Shown here piece after piece: positions 11,071 to 20,503 of a DNA stretch of 60,096 bases (position 1 is its first letter; each line of letters begins with the position of its first letter). The position numbers and the translations under genes are program-made. This DNA comes from Paenibacillus sp. 1_12 (GTDB taxonomy: Bacteria > Bacillota > Bacilli > Paenibacillales > NBRC-103111). Where the stretch lies: contig NZ_FOTE01000026.1 of assembly GCF_900114475.1 (NCBI RefSeq), forward strand, positions 1 through 60,096, in the 5' to 3' direction. The notes under the pieces were generated by a model. That model did not search any database, had not been told where the DNA came from, and worked only from the letters and a program-made list of their open reading frames with translations.

Positions 11071-11940
11071 TTACAGCTCCTGGATAAGACCTTCAAGATT
11101 TTCCCGATTAAACAGATACGCTTCATTACAATAATGACATGAAACTTCCGCTTGACCATCCTCCTGAAGCATCAGTTCAAGCTCTTCACGTCCGAGTGAA
11201 ATCAAGGTCTGCTCGACCCTTTCTCTGGAGCATTTGCAGCGGAACCTAACATCCATCGATCCGAGCACCTGCACCTCCGGAAGTATCCGATGCAAAATCC
11301 CCTCAAGATTCAATCCCTGGCTTAATAAGGTTGTGATCGGTTCAATACGGGAAAGCTGAAGCTCAATCAAGGAAATATCATCATCACTTAAACCTGGCAG
11401 CAGTTGAATAACAAAACCGCCCGCAGCAATAACCGAGTAGTCAACATCTACCAGTACTCCAAGAGCTACTGCCGAAGGGGTTTGTTCAGACTTGGCAAAA
11501 TAGTAAGTGAAATCTTCGGCCAGCTCTCCTGAAATTAACGGAATGCTGCCGCGGTAAGGCTCCTTAAGTCCTAAATCTTTAATAATATTCAAAAACCCTT
11601 CCGTACCTACCGCACCGGAAACATCCAGCTTGCCCACCTGATTCAGCGGCAAATCCACTTGGGGATTATCCACATAACCTCGAACATCGCCATTCGCATT
11701 GGCATCTACCACCACTTGACCAATGGGTCCTCCACCTTTAATAAGTATGGTCAACTGCTCATCACCTTTAAGCATTGCTCCCATAATCAAACCTGCGGAC
11801 ACCGTCCGACCTAAAGCGGCCATGGCTGTAGGCGACATTGAATGCCTCTTGCCTAATTCATCCACAATTCCTGTGGTGCAAACAGCAAATGCCCTTACCT
11901 TTCCATCCATCGCTGTAGCTCTAATCAATTGATCCTGCAT
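11071..11940 (-). CDS. hslO: Redox-regulated chaperone Hsp33
   Basis: Holdase activated by oxidation. The protein has 289 residues. The C-terminal zinc switch is CKC (about 236-238) plus CHYC (about 269-272), the CxC...CxxC pattern of Hsp33. The N-terminal core contains ILIKGGGPIGQVVVDANANGDVRGY. It lies 45 nt after coaX, as in B. subtilis (yacB-yacC), and is probably cotranscribed from the nad-coaX operon. Confidence 0.96.
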   Translation of the reverse strand: MQDQLIRATAMDGKVRAFAVCTTGIVDELGKRHSMSPTAMAALGRTVSAGLIMGAMLKGDEQLTILIKGGGPIGQVVVDANANGDVRGYVDNPQVDLPLNQVGKLDVSGAVGTEGFLNIIKDLGLKEPYRGSIPLISGELAEDFTYYFAKSEQTPSAVALGVLVDVDYSVIAAGGFVIQLLPGLSDDDISLIELQLSRIEPITTLLSQGLNLEGILHRILPEVQVLGSMDVRFRCKCSRERVEQTLISLGREELELMLQEDGQAEVSCHYCNEAYLFNRENLEGLIQEL

Positions 11941-11985
11941 CGCTAACCCTTTCCGTATTGAAGTTATGTGATATCATCGCTTTGC

Positions 11986-12750
11986 TTATTGGTTGCGTTC
12001 ATAAATAATTCGCAGTCCCTGAAGGGTCAGCAATTGGTTGGTCGTTTCAATGGTGCGCGATTCATTGGAAATTAATTCAGCGAGCCCGCCGGTTGCAACA
12101 ACTTTAGGGTTCGTCCCAAATTCCTCGCGAATACGATCTACAATTCCGTCAACCTGCCCGGCGAAGCCGTAAATAATACCTGCCTGCATAGAGGCTACCG
12201 TATTGCGCCCCACGACGCTTTTTGGCTTAACCAGCTCAATTCTCGGCAGCTTGGCCGCGCGCTGATACAAGGCTTCTGTCGAAATGCCAATACCCGGCGC
12301 AACCGCTCCACCTATATATTGTCCAGCCTCATCTATGTAGTCAAAGGTCGTTGCCGTTCCGAAATCAACAACAATAAGGGGTGAGCCATACATCTCAATC
12401 GCAGCAACAGCATTGACAATCCGGTCTGCACCTACCTCGCGTGGATTTTCGTAGCGAATATTTAAACCGGTTTTCACACCAGGTCCCACAATCAGAGGTG
12501 CTTTCTTAACATATTTTAAACACAATTGCTCCAATACAAACATTAAAGGCGGCACAACTGAAGAAATTATGACGCCCTCTACCTGATCCAATTTAATTCC
12601 GGCATGCTGGAATAAATTATACATGGTCATTCCATACTCATCTGCCGTAGAAGCTCGATTGGTGCTGAGTCGCCAGTCATGAAGCAAGCTTTTTCCGTCA
12701 TAAAGGCCTAATACGATATTCGTATTACCGACGTCAATCACCAATATCAT
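11986..12750 (-). CDS. coaX: Type III pantothenate kinase
   Basis: Phosphorylates pantothenate, the first step to coenzyme A; the type III enzyme is feedback-insensitive and needs a monovalent cation. It has 254 residues in an ASKHA fold: phosphate-1 motif [15 protein letters not shown] (about 5-19), [11 protein letters not shown] (about 107), [12 protein letters not shown] (about 129-140), and [11 protein letters not shown]. The ATG overlaps the nadC stop by 4 bp (ATGA), so the gene is coupled to NAD synthesis. ATP-GC-rich type II PanK motifs are absent. Confidence 0.96.
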   Translation of the reverse strand: MILVIDVGNTNIVLGLYDGKSLLHDWRLSTNRASTADEYGMTMYNLFQHAGIKLDQVEGVIISSVVPPLMFVLEQLCLKYVKKAPLIVGPGVKTGLNIRYENPREVGADRIVNAVAAIEMYGSPLIVVDFGTATTFDYIDEAGQYIGGAVAPGIGISTEALYQRAAKLPRIELVKPKSVVGRNTVASMQAGIIYGFAGQVDGIVDRIREEFGTNPKVVATGGLAELISNESRTIETTNQLLTLQGLRIIYERNQ

Positions 12751-13619
12751 GCCTGCACCCCTTTTTGTGCATTCAGATCCAGACTGATATCAAGAGACTG
12801 TACCGAATACGTTAATCGACCTACTGATATAACATCCACACCGGTTTGCGCAATAGCCCCAACCGTATCCAAATTGACGTTTCCTGATGCTTCTATCAGA
12901 ATATGCGGTGCTGCCGATTTCATGCGTGCAACAGCTTCCCTCATCTGATTCGTTGTCATGTTATCCAACATAATAATATCGGGCTGTGCGAGCAATGCCT
13001 CTTCCAACTGCTCTTTGCTTTCGACCTCCACCTCGATCTTCATCGTATGAGGAATCTGAGCACGGGCAGCACGGATCGCTTCTGTAATTCCGCCTGATCC
13101 TTTAATGTGGTTATCTTTGATCATAACCGCATCATACAGACCAAAACGGTGATTATGTCCGCCTCCGACTCGCACTGCATATTTTTCTAACAGTCGATGT
13201 CCTGGAGTTGTTTTACGTGTATCCACGAGTCTAACGGGCATGCCTTGCAGAGCATCGACAAATTGCTTTGTTCGGGTAGCGATACCAGACAAACGCTGCA
13301 TCAGATTCAGAGCAAGCCTTTCACCAAGTAATATATGTCGCGTATTGCCTGTTACCTCAGCTAACACACACCCTTTTTCTACAGCCTGTCCTTCCTCTAC
13401 CTTCATTTCAAAACGAAGCTCAGGATCGACAAGCGCAAAAACGGCGGCTGCAATCGGCAATCCGGCGATAATACCAGACTCCTTGACATGAATAATACCT
13501 TTAGATTGATGATCCTTTGGAATGGTTGTCATGGTCGTAACATCCCCCATGCCAATATCCTCCTCCAACCACAGCTGAAGGTTTTTCTTTACTATATCCA
13601 TCTGCAGCTCAAACATCAT
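12747..13619 (-). CDS. nadC: Nicotinate-nucleotide pyrophosphorylase (quinolinate phosphoribosyltransferase)
   Basis: Converts quinolinate and PRPP to nicotinate mononucleotide. The 290-residue protein shows the QPRTase motifs [12 protein letters not shown] (about 104-115), VDTRKTTPG (about 132-140), KDNHI (about 168), IEVEVES and IMLDNM. I start at the first of two tandem ATGs (13619), 7 nt after GGAGGAGA; the open frame itself begins one TTG earlier. It overlaps the nadB end by 11 bp. Confidence 0.96.
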   Translation of the reverse strand: MMFELQMDIVKKNLQLWLEEDIGMGDVTTMTTIPKDHQSKGIIHVKESGIIAGLPIAAAVFALVDPELRFEMKVEEGQAVEKGCVLAEVTGNTRHILLGERLALNLMQRLSGIATRTKQFVDALQGMPVRLVDTRKTTPGHRLLEKYAVRVGGGHNHRFGLYDAVMIKDNHIKGSGGITEAIRAARAQIPHTMKIEVEVESKEQLEEALLAQPDIIMLDNMTTNQMREAVARMKSAAPHILIEASGNVNLDTVGAIAQTGVDVISVGRLTYSVQSLDISLDLNAQKGVQA

Positions 13620-15222
13620 CAATCATCTCCTCCGTAATCCCATCTTCCCGACTGAATATCGTATGCTTTCTCCAGTTCAGATCGTCCTTCTCCGGAAAAT
13701 CATCCCTGTAGTGTCCCCCGCGGCTTTCTTTCCTAATCAAGGCAGCCTCAGTCGTTAAAAGAGCACATGTCAGCATATTGGCAAATTCGTAATCCTCGCG
13801 CTTGGTCAGACAAGAATCAAAGATGGATAGCTGGCGGCGCAGCTCCTCATAGCCTTTCTCAAGCCCTTTGGCATCACGCTTTAATCCTGCATAACGCAGC
13901 ATAATTTTTTGCAGCTTGAGCTTCTTCTCAACTATCGGCTGCTTAGCATGTTCATTCCGAGCAGATATTTCCTGGGCAGACGGATTCACAGCCAATGGTG
14001 ATAGCTGGTCAATTCGCTCCAAAATTCTGCGACCGAACACGATCGCCTCAGAAAGTGAATTACTAGCTAAACGATTCGCTCCATGTACCCCTGTTGATGA
14101 CACTTCTCCACAGGCAAACAATCGAGCTACCTTGGTTTCACCATATAGATCCGTTTTCACGCCACCCATCATATAATGCGCGGCAGGCGCAACAGGAACC
14201 CAGTCCGAAGACAAGTCCAGACCATAGTTCAAGCAAAACTCATAAATCGTTGGAAAACGATGCTTCACGGTTTCTTCCGACTCATGTGTAAAATCGATAT
14301 AAACGAATGTTGATTTTGTCAGTTCCATCTCGTTCACGATGGCTCTTGCTACTACATCACGAGGTGCAAGCTCCAGCTGCGGATGGTATTTTTCCATAAA
14401 ACGTTCACCGGTAATATTCCGTAAGATAGCGCCTTCACCACGAACAGCTTCAGAAACGAGAAAGCGCGGTGCACCTGGATAACAGAGCGCTGTCGGGTGA
14501 AATTGGATAAATTCAACATCTTGAATAAGTGCTCCTGCACGATAAGCAATTGCGATCCCATCACCTGTTGCAATATCCGGATTAGTGGTGTACCGATATA
14601 ATTGTCCTGCTCCACCTGTACATAAAATGGTTGCGTTAGCTTTGACAAAAACTTTTTGCCCATTCGGCTTTTGCACCAGCGCACCCAGACATTCCCCGTT
14701 TTCAGTTATCAAGTCAATGACGAAATGATCATCCCAAACCTCAATATTGGGGTCCAGCTTCGTTTTCTCCGATAAGGATCTTACGATTTCTGCTCCTGTT
14801 GCATCCCCATGCGCATGTAAAATACGGCGATGACTATGAGCTCCTTCTCTAGTCAGAGCAAACTCCCCATCCTCAAGGTCGAACTGCGTACCCATCTTAA
14901 TCAAATCCCTGACGCCTGCCGGTCCCTCATGCACTAATACATCAACAGCCTCATGAGAGCACAGACCCGCTCCAGCTACCAGCGTATCGTGCAGATGGTA
15001 ATCAGGCGAATCATCATCTGATATAACGGCAGCGATTCCTCCCTGGGCATAGCGAGTGTTGCTGTCCAGCAGTGATTTTTTCGTCACCATAAGCACACTA
15101 TATTTTTCACTTGCCTTAATAGCGGTAAAAAGACCGGCGATTCCAGCGCCGATCACCATAACATCGGTATGAACTTGAGGCAGCTTGCTGATATCAAAGT
15201 CTACTAAATAACGTGGTATCAT
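13609..15222 (-). CDS. nadB: L-aspartate oxidase
   Basis: FAD enzyme oxidising aspartate to iminoaspartate, which NadA uses. The dinucleotide-binding GxGxxG is VIGAGIAGLFTA (about 22-33). Further flavin motifs are DSNTRYAQGGIAAVI, TREGAHSHRRILHAHGDATG (about 124-143), GEVSSTGVHGANRLASNSL and EAIVFGRR. I prefer ATG 15222 (537 residues); an in-frame GTG at 15234 would add four residues. Succinate dehydrogenase flavoproteins are related, but the nadA-nadC context decides. Confidence 0.96.
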   Translation of the reverse strand: MIPRYLVDFDISKLPQVHTDVMVIGAGIAGLFTAIKASEKYSVLMVTKKSLLDSNTRYAQGGIAAVISDDDSPDYHLHDTLVAGAGLCSHEAVDVLVHEGPAGVRDLIKMGTQFDLEDGEFALTREGAHSHRRILHAHGDATGAEIVRSLSEKTKLDPNIEVWDDHFVIDLITENGECLGALVQKPNGQKVFVKANATILCTGGAGQLYRYTTNPDIATGDGIAIAYRAGALIQDVEFIQFHPTALCYPGAPRFLVSEAVRGEGAILRNITGERFMEKYHPQLELAPRDVVARAIVNEMELTKSTFVYIDFTHESEETVKHRFPTIYEFCLNYGLDLSSDWVPVAPAAHYMMGGVKTDLYGETKVARLFACGEVSSTGVHGANRLASNSLSEAIVFGRRILERIDQLSPLAVNPSAQEISARNEHAKQPIVEKKLKLQKIMLRYAGLKRDAKGLEKGYEELRRQLSIFDSCLTKREDYEFANMLTCALLTTEAALIRKESRGGHYRDDFPEKDDLNWRKHTIFSREDGITEEMIDDV

Positions 15223-15261
15223 GAGTACGCTCACTTTCTTCTACAAAGAGAGTAGCGCATG

Positions 15262-16200
15262 CTACTTCACTAGCAGCATGCGCTCCAAGGATGCTCTGGC
15301 TTGATCGGCAATATGCGGCGGTACATAAATTTGCGGCTGCATGGTTTCAAGACAGCGTACCACCTTTTTCAAATTGTTCACTTTCATGTTAGGACAAACC
15401 AAGTATTTGGTAGCAAAATGGAATTTTTTGTCTGGGCTGTCTACTCTAAGCTGAAACCCTGTTCCATCCTCTGTGCCTACTATAAATTCTTGATGCTCCG
15501 ATTCCTTGCAATATTTGATAATGGCCGTTGTGCTTCCCACAAAATCGCCCAGCTTAACCACTTCAGGACGACATTCCGGGTGAACGACAAATTTGGCATT
15601 AGGGTACTGCGCTCTCATCTCTTCCACATCTTTGACGGTCAGCATGTCATGAGTGTTGCAATAACCTTCCCAAATAATCATTTTTTTGTCAGTAAATTTC
15701 GAAACATAATCACCCAGATTTTTGTCAGGAACCCAAATAATCTCATCTGAGTCTACCGATTCAATCACTTTAATGGCATTAGCCGACGTACAGCAAATAT
15801 CAGTCTCTGATTTCACATCAGCTGACGTATTGATATAAGCAACAACTTTGGCATTAGGATGCTGTTTCTTTAAAGCACGGAGGCCGTCTACATTCACCAT
15901 ATCTGCCATTGGGCAGCCAGCCCGTTCATCGGGAATCAGCACAGTTTTGGTTGGAGCCAGTATCTTTGCACTTTCCCCCATGAAATGTACGCCACAAAAT
16001 ACAATAACATCAGCATCTGTAGTAGCTGCTTTTTGTGCCAGAAGAAAGGAATCACCACGAAAGTCAGCAATTTCCTGAATCTCATCTCTTTGATAATAAT
16101 GAGCCAATATGATAGCATTACGTTCCTTCTTTAACTGAAGGATTCGTTCCTTTAACTCACGCTTTTGTTCCTCTTTACGTTCCAAAGCCAAAGCTTCCAT
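15262..16200 (-). CDS. nadA: Quinolinate synthase A
   Basis: [4Fe-4S] enzyme condensing iminoaspartate with dihydroxyacetone phosphate to quinolinate. It has 312 residues. AHYYQRDEIQEIADFRGDSF (about 33-52) is characteristic, and the cluster Cys residues fit CGVHFMGESAKIL (about 69), HPECRPEVV (about 192) and CPNMKVNN (about 274). The ATG at 16200 follows GGGAGGGTGTTATT. It is first in the nadA-nadB-nadC-coaX-hslO-yacD run; in B. subtilis the nad operon is elsewhere and is ordered nadB-nadC-nadA. Confidence 0.97.
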   Translation of the reverse strand: MEALALERKEEQKRELKERILQLKKERNAIILAHYYQRDEIQEIADFRGDSFLLAQKAATTDADVIVFCGVHFMGESAKILAPTKTVLIPDERAGCPMADMVNVDGLRALKKQHPNAKVVAYINTSADVKSETDICCTSANAIKVIESVDSDEIIWVPDKNLGDYVSKFTDKKMIIWEGYCNTHDMLTVKDVEEMRAQYPNAKFVVHPECRPEVVKLGDFVGSTTAIIKYCKESEHQEFIVGTEDGTGFQLRVDSPDKKFHFATKYLVCPNMKVNNLKKVVRCLETMQPQIYVPPHIADQARASLERMLLVK

Positions 16201-16250
16201 AATAACACCCTCCCTTTCTCTTGAGCTGCGTTTGGTTTATTTGACAATAG

Positions 16251-16270
16251 TATGTGAATTTGTTCACATA
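16251..16270. promoter_or_regulatory. Candidate operator of the nad operon (perfect palindrome)
   Basis: TATGTGAA-N4-TTCACATA is a perfect 8-bp inverted repeat about 15-35 nt downstream of the predicted nadA start site, a classic repressor position. In Firmicutes nad genes are repressed by NiaR/NadR (YrxA family) with nicotinate as co-repressor. Assignment to that regulator is inference from context; I did not compare motifs. Confidence 0.6.
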
Positions 16271-16290
16271 AAGTTTAAAGATTTACACCT

Positions 16291-16319
16291 AATTTACACA
16301 ACATCACAGGTTGTGTCAA
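16291..16319 (-). promoter_or_regulatory. SigA promoter for the nadABC-coaX operon
   Basis: TTGACA (16314-16319), 17 bp, TAAATT (16291-16296) on the minus strand. The spacer itself contains CACAAC-N7-GTTGTG, a perfect 6-bp inverted repeat, and GTGTAAAT is directly repeated across the -10, so this region could also bind a regulator. The stretch 16320-16430 shows nothing else recognisable. Confidence 0.8.
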
Positions 16320-16430
16320 TGCTTAAATACATGCAATAGAAACAAAATATTCGCATCTCCAGCAGCAGGTTCCCCTTACCCTCAGCTTGTGTCCGGTTTC
16401 GTCTATATCCCGCTTAACCAAACCCTTAGC

Positions 16431-16472
16431 AAAAAATAAAACCGACAGCAATGGATATGCTGCCGGCTTGTA
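16431..16472 (-). terminator. Terminator after ftsH
   Basis: CCGGCAGCA and TGCTGTCGG on the minus strand form a 9-bp stem (one G-U) around TATCCAT, followed by TTTTATTTTTT. It separates ftsH from the nad operon. Confidence 0.85.
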
Positions 16473-16484
16473 TAATACTGTACA

Positions 16485-18422
16485 TTAAGACTCTTTATTC
16501 GGATCTTCTTCGATAGGATGTTTATCAAAATCAAGCTTATTAGCTTCTGATGTGGTTTCTTGGCTTTGGATGTTAATTCTGACATCGGAAGCATCAAGAC
16601 TGCCATTATCGATGAGTTGAATAATTTCATCCTTTTCCAAAATCTCTTTCACTAATAACGTCTCGGCAATCAAACGTACTTGATCTGCATATTTCTCCAA
16701 CGTTTCTTTCGCTTTCGCGTAGCAGCTGCGGATAATGGTTTGCATTTCCTGATCGATTTCATAAGCGATGGCATCACTGTAGTTTTGTTCATGCCCGAAA
16801 TCGCGACCCAGGAACACTTGACCCTGTACATTACCAAACTGCATCGGTCCAAGCTTATCGCTCATCCCATACTCCATAATCATCTTACGAACGATGCCCG
16901 TAGCACGTTGGAAATCGCTGTAGGCACCTGTACCGATTTGTCCAATGAACAATTCTTCCGCCACACGGCCCGCCAACAATCCGGTAACCTTGTCAAGAAG
17001 CTCGGTTTTGGTATTCATCATCTTGTCTTCGCCTTCTTTAGGAAGCATCATCACATAGCCGCCTGCGCGACCTCTTGGGATGATCGTTACCTTATGAACC
17101 ATATCGGCGTTTTCAATGTGATATCCGACAATCGTATGTCCAGCTTCATGAAAAGCTACCATACGCTTTTCACGTTCGCTAATGATTCGATTCTTCTTCT
17201 GGGTACCTACAACTACACGATCAAAAGCTTCGTCCAATTCACCCATGGATATATCTTTACGGTTACGTCTGGCCGCGATTAATGCAGCTTCATTCAACAA
17301 GTTCTCCAGATCAGCGCCTGTAAATCCAGTTGTATAGCGTGCAATCGATTCCAGCTTCACATCTTTATTTAATGGCTTATTGCGAGCATGAACTTTCAAT
17401 ACTTCTTCACGGCCCTTAACATCTGGACGGTCAACCGTAATTTGACGGTCAAAGCGTCCTGGACGCAGCAACGCCGGATCAAGAATATCAGGTCTGTTCG
17501 TAGCTGCGACAATAATAATACCTTCGTTAGCTCCGAAACCATCCATCTCAACAAGCAATTGGTTCAATGTCTGCTCACGCTCGTCATGTCCGCCGCCTAA
17601 GCCTGCGCCACGCTGACGACCTACAGCATCAATCTCATCGATGAAAATAATACATGGTGCGTTCTTCTTGGCGTTCTCGAACAAATCACGAACACGCGAT
17701 GCCCCGACACCCACAAACATTTCAACAAAATCTGAACCGCTTATGCTGAAGAACGGTACACCCGCTTCACCAGCTACAGCTCTTGCAAGCAAGGTTTTCC
17801 CTGTTCCCGGAGGACCATTGAGCAATACACCCTTAGGAATTCTTGCACCTACAGCAGCGAACTTACGAGGATCCTTTAAAAATTCTACAACCTCGACCAG
17901 TTCTTGCTTTTCTTCGTCTGCCCCCGCGACATCTTCAAAAGTAACGCGCTTCTTCTCTTCGTTATATAGTCTGGCGCGGCTTTTTCCAAAATTCATGACT
18001 TTGCCGCCGCCACCCTGCGCGTTATTCAATAAAAAGAAGAACAGGATGAAAATAATGACGAACGGAATAATGGAGGTAAGGAAGCTAATCCAAACATTGT
18101 CACCTTCCATTTTCTCAATCGTGATGTTCGGTACCTCGGCCTTTTCAAACATCTGGATGACCTCTTGGTCAAAGGGCGCACGAGTCTCGAAATTTTTCTT
18201 ATCCGGCAAGGGCGCATTTTTATATTTCCCACGAACCAAGTATGTATATCCGTCAAATTTAACATTGACCGAGTCCACATTTTTCTCTACTAAGGCCTGT
18301 CGGAGCTTATCGTAACTAATAATGTCTTTCTGTTCATTCTGTGTGCTAATAAAGTGAACGATACCGACGGTGACCAAAAAAATGAGCAAATAAAACCCTG
18401 TATTGCGTATAATTCGGTTCAT
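16485..18422 (-). CDS. ftsH: ATP-dependent zinc metalloprotease FtsH
   Basis: Membrane AAA+ protease that degrades misassembled membrane proteins and some regulators. The 645-residue protein has two membrane segments (about 8-26 and 112-132) around an extracytoplasmic domain. Walker A is [19 protein letters not shown] (about 203), Walker B is CIIFIDEID (about 257-265), then the SRH region [19 protein letters not shown], and zinc site HEAGH (about 424). The C-terminal tail is acidic. AGGAGGTAAGGG precedes the ATG. It is downstream of hpt, as in Bacillus. Confidence 0.98.
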   Translation of the reverse strand: MNRIIRNTGFYLLIFLVTVGIVHFISTQNEQKDIISYDKLRQALVEKNVDSVNVKFDGYTYLVRGKYKNAPLPDKKNFETRAPFDQEVIQMFEKAEVPNITIEKMEGDNVWISFLTSIIPFVIIFILFFFLLNNAQGGGGKVMNFGKSRARLYNEEKKRVTFEDVAGADEEKQELVEVVEFLKDPRKFAAVGARIPKGVLLNGPPGTGKTLLARAVAGEAGVPFFSISGSDFVEMFVGVGASRVRDLFENAKKNAPCIIFIDEIDAVGRQRGAGLGGGHDEREQTLNQLLVEMDGFGANEGIIIVAATNRPDILDPALLRPGRFDRQITVDRPDVKGREEVLKVHARNKPLNKDVKLESIARYTTGFTGADLENLLNEAALIAARRNRKDISMGELDEAFDRVVVGTQKKNRIISEREKRMVAFHEAGHTIVGYHIENADMVHKVTIIPRGRAGGYVMMLPKEGEDKMMNTKTELLDKVTGLLAGRVAEELFIGQIGTGAYSDFQRATGIVRKMIMEYGMSDKLGPMQFGNVQGQVFLGRDFGHEQNYSDAIAYEIDQEMQTIIRSCYAKAKETLEKYADQVRLIAETLLVKEILEKDEIIQLIDNGSLDASDVRINIQSQETTSEANKLDFDKHPIEEDPNKES

Positions 18423-18490
18423 CCCTTACCTCCTCTCAAACGGCAACTTTGTTTATTGTACCACAGCAAGTCTGGGCATAACAAGAAATG

Positions 18491-19030
18491 CTACTGCGAG
18501 TAAACTTCCGGCTTTAAAATCCCGACATACGGCAGATTGCGATACTTTTCCGCATAGTCCAGTCCGTACCCAACTACGAATGCATCCGGTATGCTGAATC
18601 CTTTGTAGTCTGCTTCCAAATCGGTCGTTCTACGCGCCGGTTTATCAAACAGGGCTGCTACGGTAATCGAAAGCGCATTGCGACGTTCGAGAACATCTAT
18701 TAAATAGCTGAGTGTAAGTCCGCTGTCAATAATGTCTTCGACAATGAGGATATGCCTTCCCTCAACGGGAACATCCAAATCCTTCACAATCTTAACAACT
18801 CCTGATGATTTGGTCGATTGCCCATAGCTGGACACCGCCATAAAATCAATTTCCAATGGAACTGTTATACGCTTTACCAAATCGGACATGAAAATAAACG
18901 CGCCTTTTAATACACAGATGACCAGCGGATTACGCCCTTCAAAATCACGGCTTAATAGCTCACCCATCTCCTTAACTTTCTCTTGAATGTCTTGTTCGCT
19001 GTAAAGTACTTCGAGAATGTCGTTTTGCAA
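18491..19030 (-). CDS. hpt: Hypoxanthine-guanine phosphoribosyltransferase
   Basis: Salvages hypoxanthine and guanine with PRPP. At 179 residues it shows the PRTase PRPP loop in ILIVEDIIDSGLTLSYL (about 93-109), the flexible-loop SSYGQSTKSSG (about 67-77) and the base-binding PDAFVVGYGLDYAEKYRNLP (about 148-167). The start is TTG at 19030, 7 nt after AGGAGGTT; there is no suitable ATG. In Bacillus HprT also forms a complex with TilS and FtsH, and the three genes are adjacent here too. Confidence 0.96.
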   Translation of the reverse strand: MQNDILEVLYSEQDIQEKVKEMGELLSRDFEGRNPLVICVLKGAFIFMSDLVKRITVPLEIDFMAVSSYGQSTKSSGVVKIVKDLDVPVEGRHILIVEDIIDSGLTLSYLIDVLERRNALSITVAALFDKPARRTTDLEADYKGFSIPDAFVVGYGLDYAEKYRNLPYVGILKPEVYSQ

Positions 19031-19054
19031 CAGAGAACCTCCTACTGAAATAAA

Positions 19055-20476
19055 TTAAATGATAGCACTTATACAAATCATTGATCGTGTGTGCCCAGTA
19101 ATCAAGGCATGCGACGATCTTCGAACACCCGGAAGCCATACAATACGCTCCTGAGCATCCACTACAACCGGCACCTGTAATCTTAAGCTCGGCGGCAGTT
19201 TGCTGTCGATGAAGATATCCTTTACCTTCTTGGAACCTTTCATTCCAAGCAGACTCATTCGATCTCCATCCTTACGATTCCTAACCTGTAAGGGAAACTG
19301 CAGCTGCTCCGCATCAAACCAGGCGGCATTTCGTTCATGACTGGGTACAGCCCATTCCTCATCCAACAAGTCTCGCTCCAGCCAGCTGCATGCAAGCCGG
19401 ACACCTGTTTCTCCAATCGTCAGGCCATCCATGTCCCGCTCCCAGGTATAACTGTAGGATGCAGGTGGTACCCCATCATTATGCACATAAATCCGATCGT
19501 ATTCCCTTGTTAAAACCAAGCTGCCTCCTATATGTAGGCTCAGGTTAGATAGGTCCCCGAGAATAGCGTCTCGCATTTGCTCAAGCTTTAGGAAATCTAT
19601 GGAATCTGCGTCACTAAGAAGACAATTTAATATTAGTTTAATCAACCGTCTTTGTAAAGCAACATGAAGTCCTTCAAACCATTTTCTTGACCATTCACAG
19701 AAATCACTTTCTTGGTTAACCCCCTCTGCGAAAGCTGACTTGGTCTGTAAGTCCATGAAATCATGCTCAGCCGTCATCATAACAGACAGTCGATTCAATG
19801 CTTGCGGCAGTTGATCGTTGTAATTACGGAGCTGTGGAAGCAGACCAAGACGTATTTCATTGCGAAAATATTTGGTATCCATATTACTACTATCCACATA
19901 GAAAGCAAGCTGTTGTTGATGACAATAATCCAACAGCTCTGATTTATATATACGGAGCAAGGGTCGAACAAGTTCCACATCTTTTTCTAAACGACGAATT
20001 GGGATGCCAGTAAGTCCTGCAGGCCCCGTCCCCCGAAGCAGTCTCATCAGCAGAGTCTCTGCCTGATCATCCGCGTGGTGAGCAAGCACAATATGTGCAG
20101 CTTCATAGCGGTGAGCAACCTCAACAAGAAACTGATAGCGCAGCTCACGTGAGGCGACCTGCGGGTTCTTGCCGGTTTTCCGAATAAATTGCGGGACATC
20201 GAAGTGCGCTGTTTCACATGGCAGACCATACTTGGCTGCCAAACTTGCGACATACATCGCCTCCTGCGCCGACTCCTCTATACGAAATCCGTGATTTACG
20301 TGCGCCAGGACCAACCGCCATCTCCAGCGCTCTGACATCGTAAAAAGGAGATGCAGCAGCGCGACGGAATCCGGTCCCCCCGATACCGCTACAATGATAC
20401 ATTCCCCTTCTACCAATAACCGCTCCGACTTGATTAATAACTCCACTCTTGCTGCTAAATTCACTCCCTGATCCAT
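19055..20476 (-). CDS. tilS: tRNA(Ile)-lysidine synthase
   Basis: Converts C34 of the CAU-anticodon isoleucine tRNA to lysidine, switching it from Met to Ile charging. The 473-residue protein has the PP-loop VSGGPDSVALLHLL (about 29-42), VNHGFR (about 60), LAHHADDQAETLLMRLLRG (about 130-148) and the C-terminal TilS domain with GDRMSLLGMKGSKKVKDIFID. The ATG at 20476 follows GGAGGGGGAA. The gene precedes hpt and is essential in Bacillus. Confidence 0.96.
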   Translation of the reverse strand: MDQGVNLAARVELLIKSERLLVEGECIIVAVSGGPDSVALLHLLFTMSERWRWRLVLAHVNHGFRIEESAQEAMYVASLAAKYGLPCETAHFDVPQFIRKTGKNPQVASRELRYQFLVEVAHRYEAAHIVLAHHADDQAETLLMRLLRGTGPAGLTGIPIRRLEKDVELVRPLLRIYKSELLDYCHQQQLAFYVDSSNMDTKYFRNEIRLGLLPQLRNYNDQLPQALNRLSVMMTAEHDFMDLQTKSAFAEGVNQESDFCEWSRKWFEGLHVALQRRLIKLILNCLLSDADSIDFLKLEQMRDAILGDLSNLSLHIGGSLVLTREYDRIYVHNDGVPPASYSYTWERDMDGLTIGETGVRLACSWLERDLLDEEWAVPSHERNAAWFDAEQLQFPLQVRNRKDGDRMSLLGMKGSKKVKDIFIDSKLPPSLRLQVPVVVDAQERIVWLPGVRRSSHALITGHTRSMICISAII

Positions 20477-20503
20477 TTCCCCCTCCTTCGGCCTTGCTGC
20501 CAG

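Noticed and set aside
16680-17282. 200-codon plus-strand ORF opposite ftsH
   Set aside because: Antisense shadow of a highly conserved gene; no start signal or recognisable domain.
17641-18315. 224-codon plus-strand ORF opposite ftsH
   Set aside because: Same reason; it mirrors the AAA domain coding sequence.
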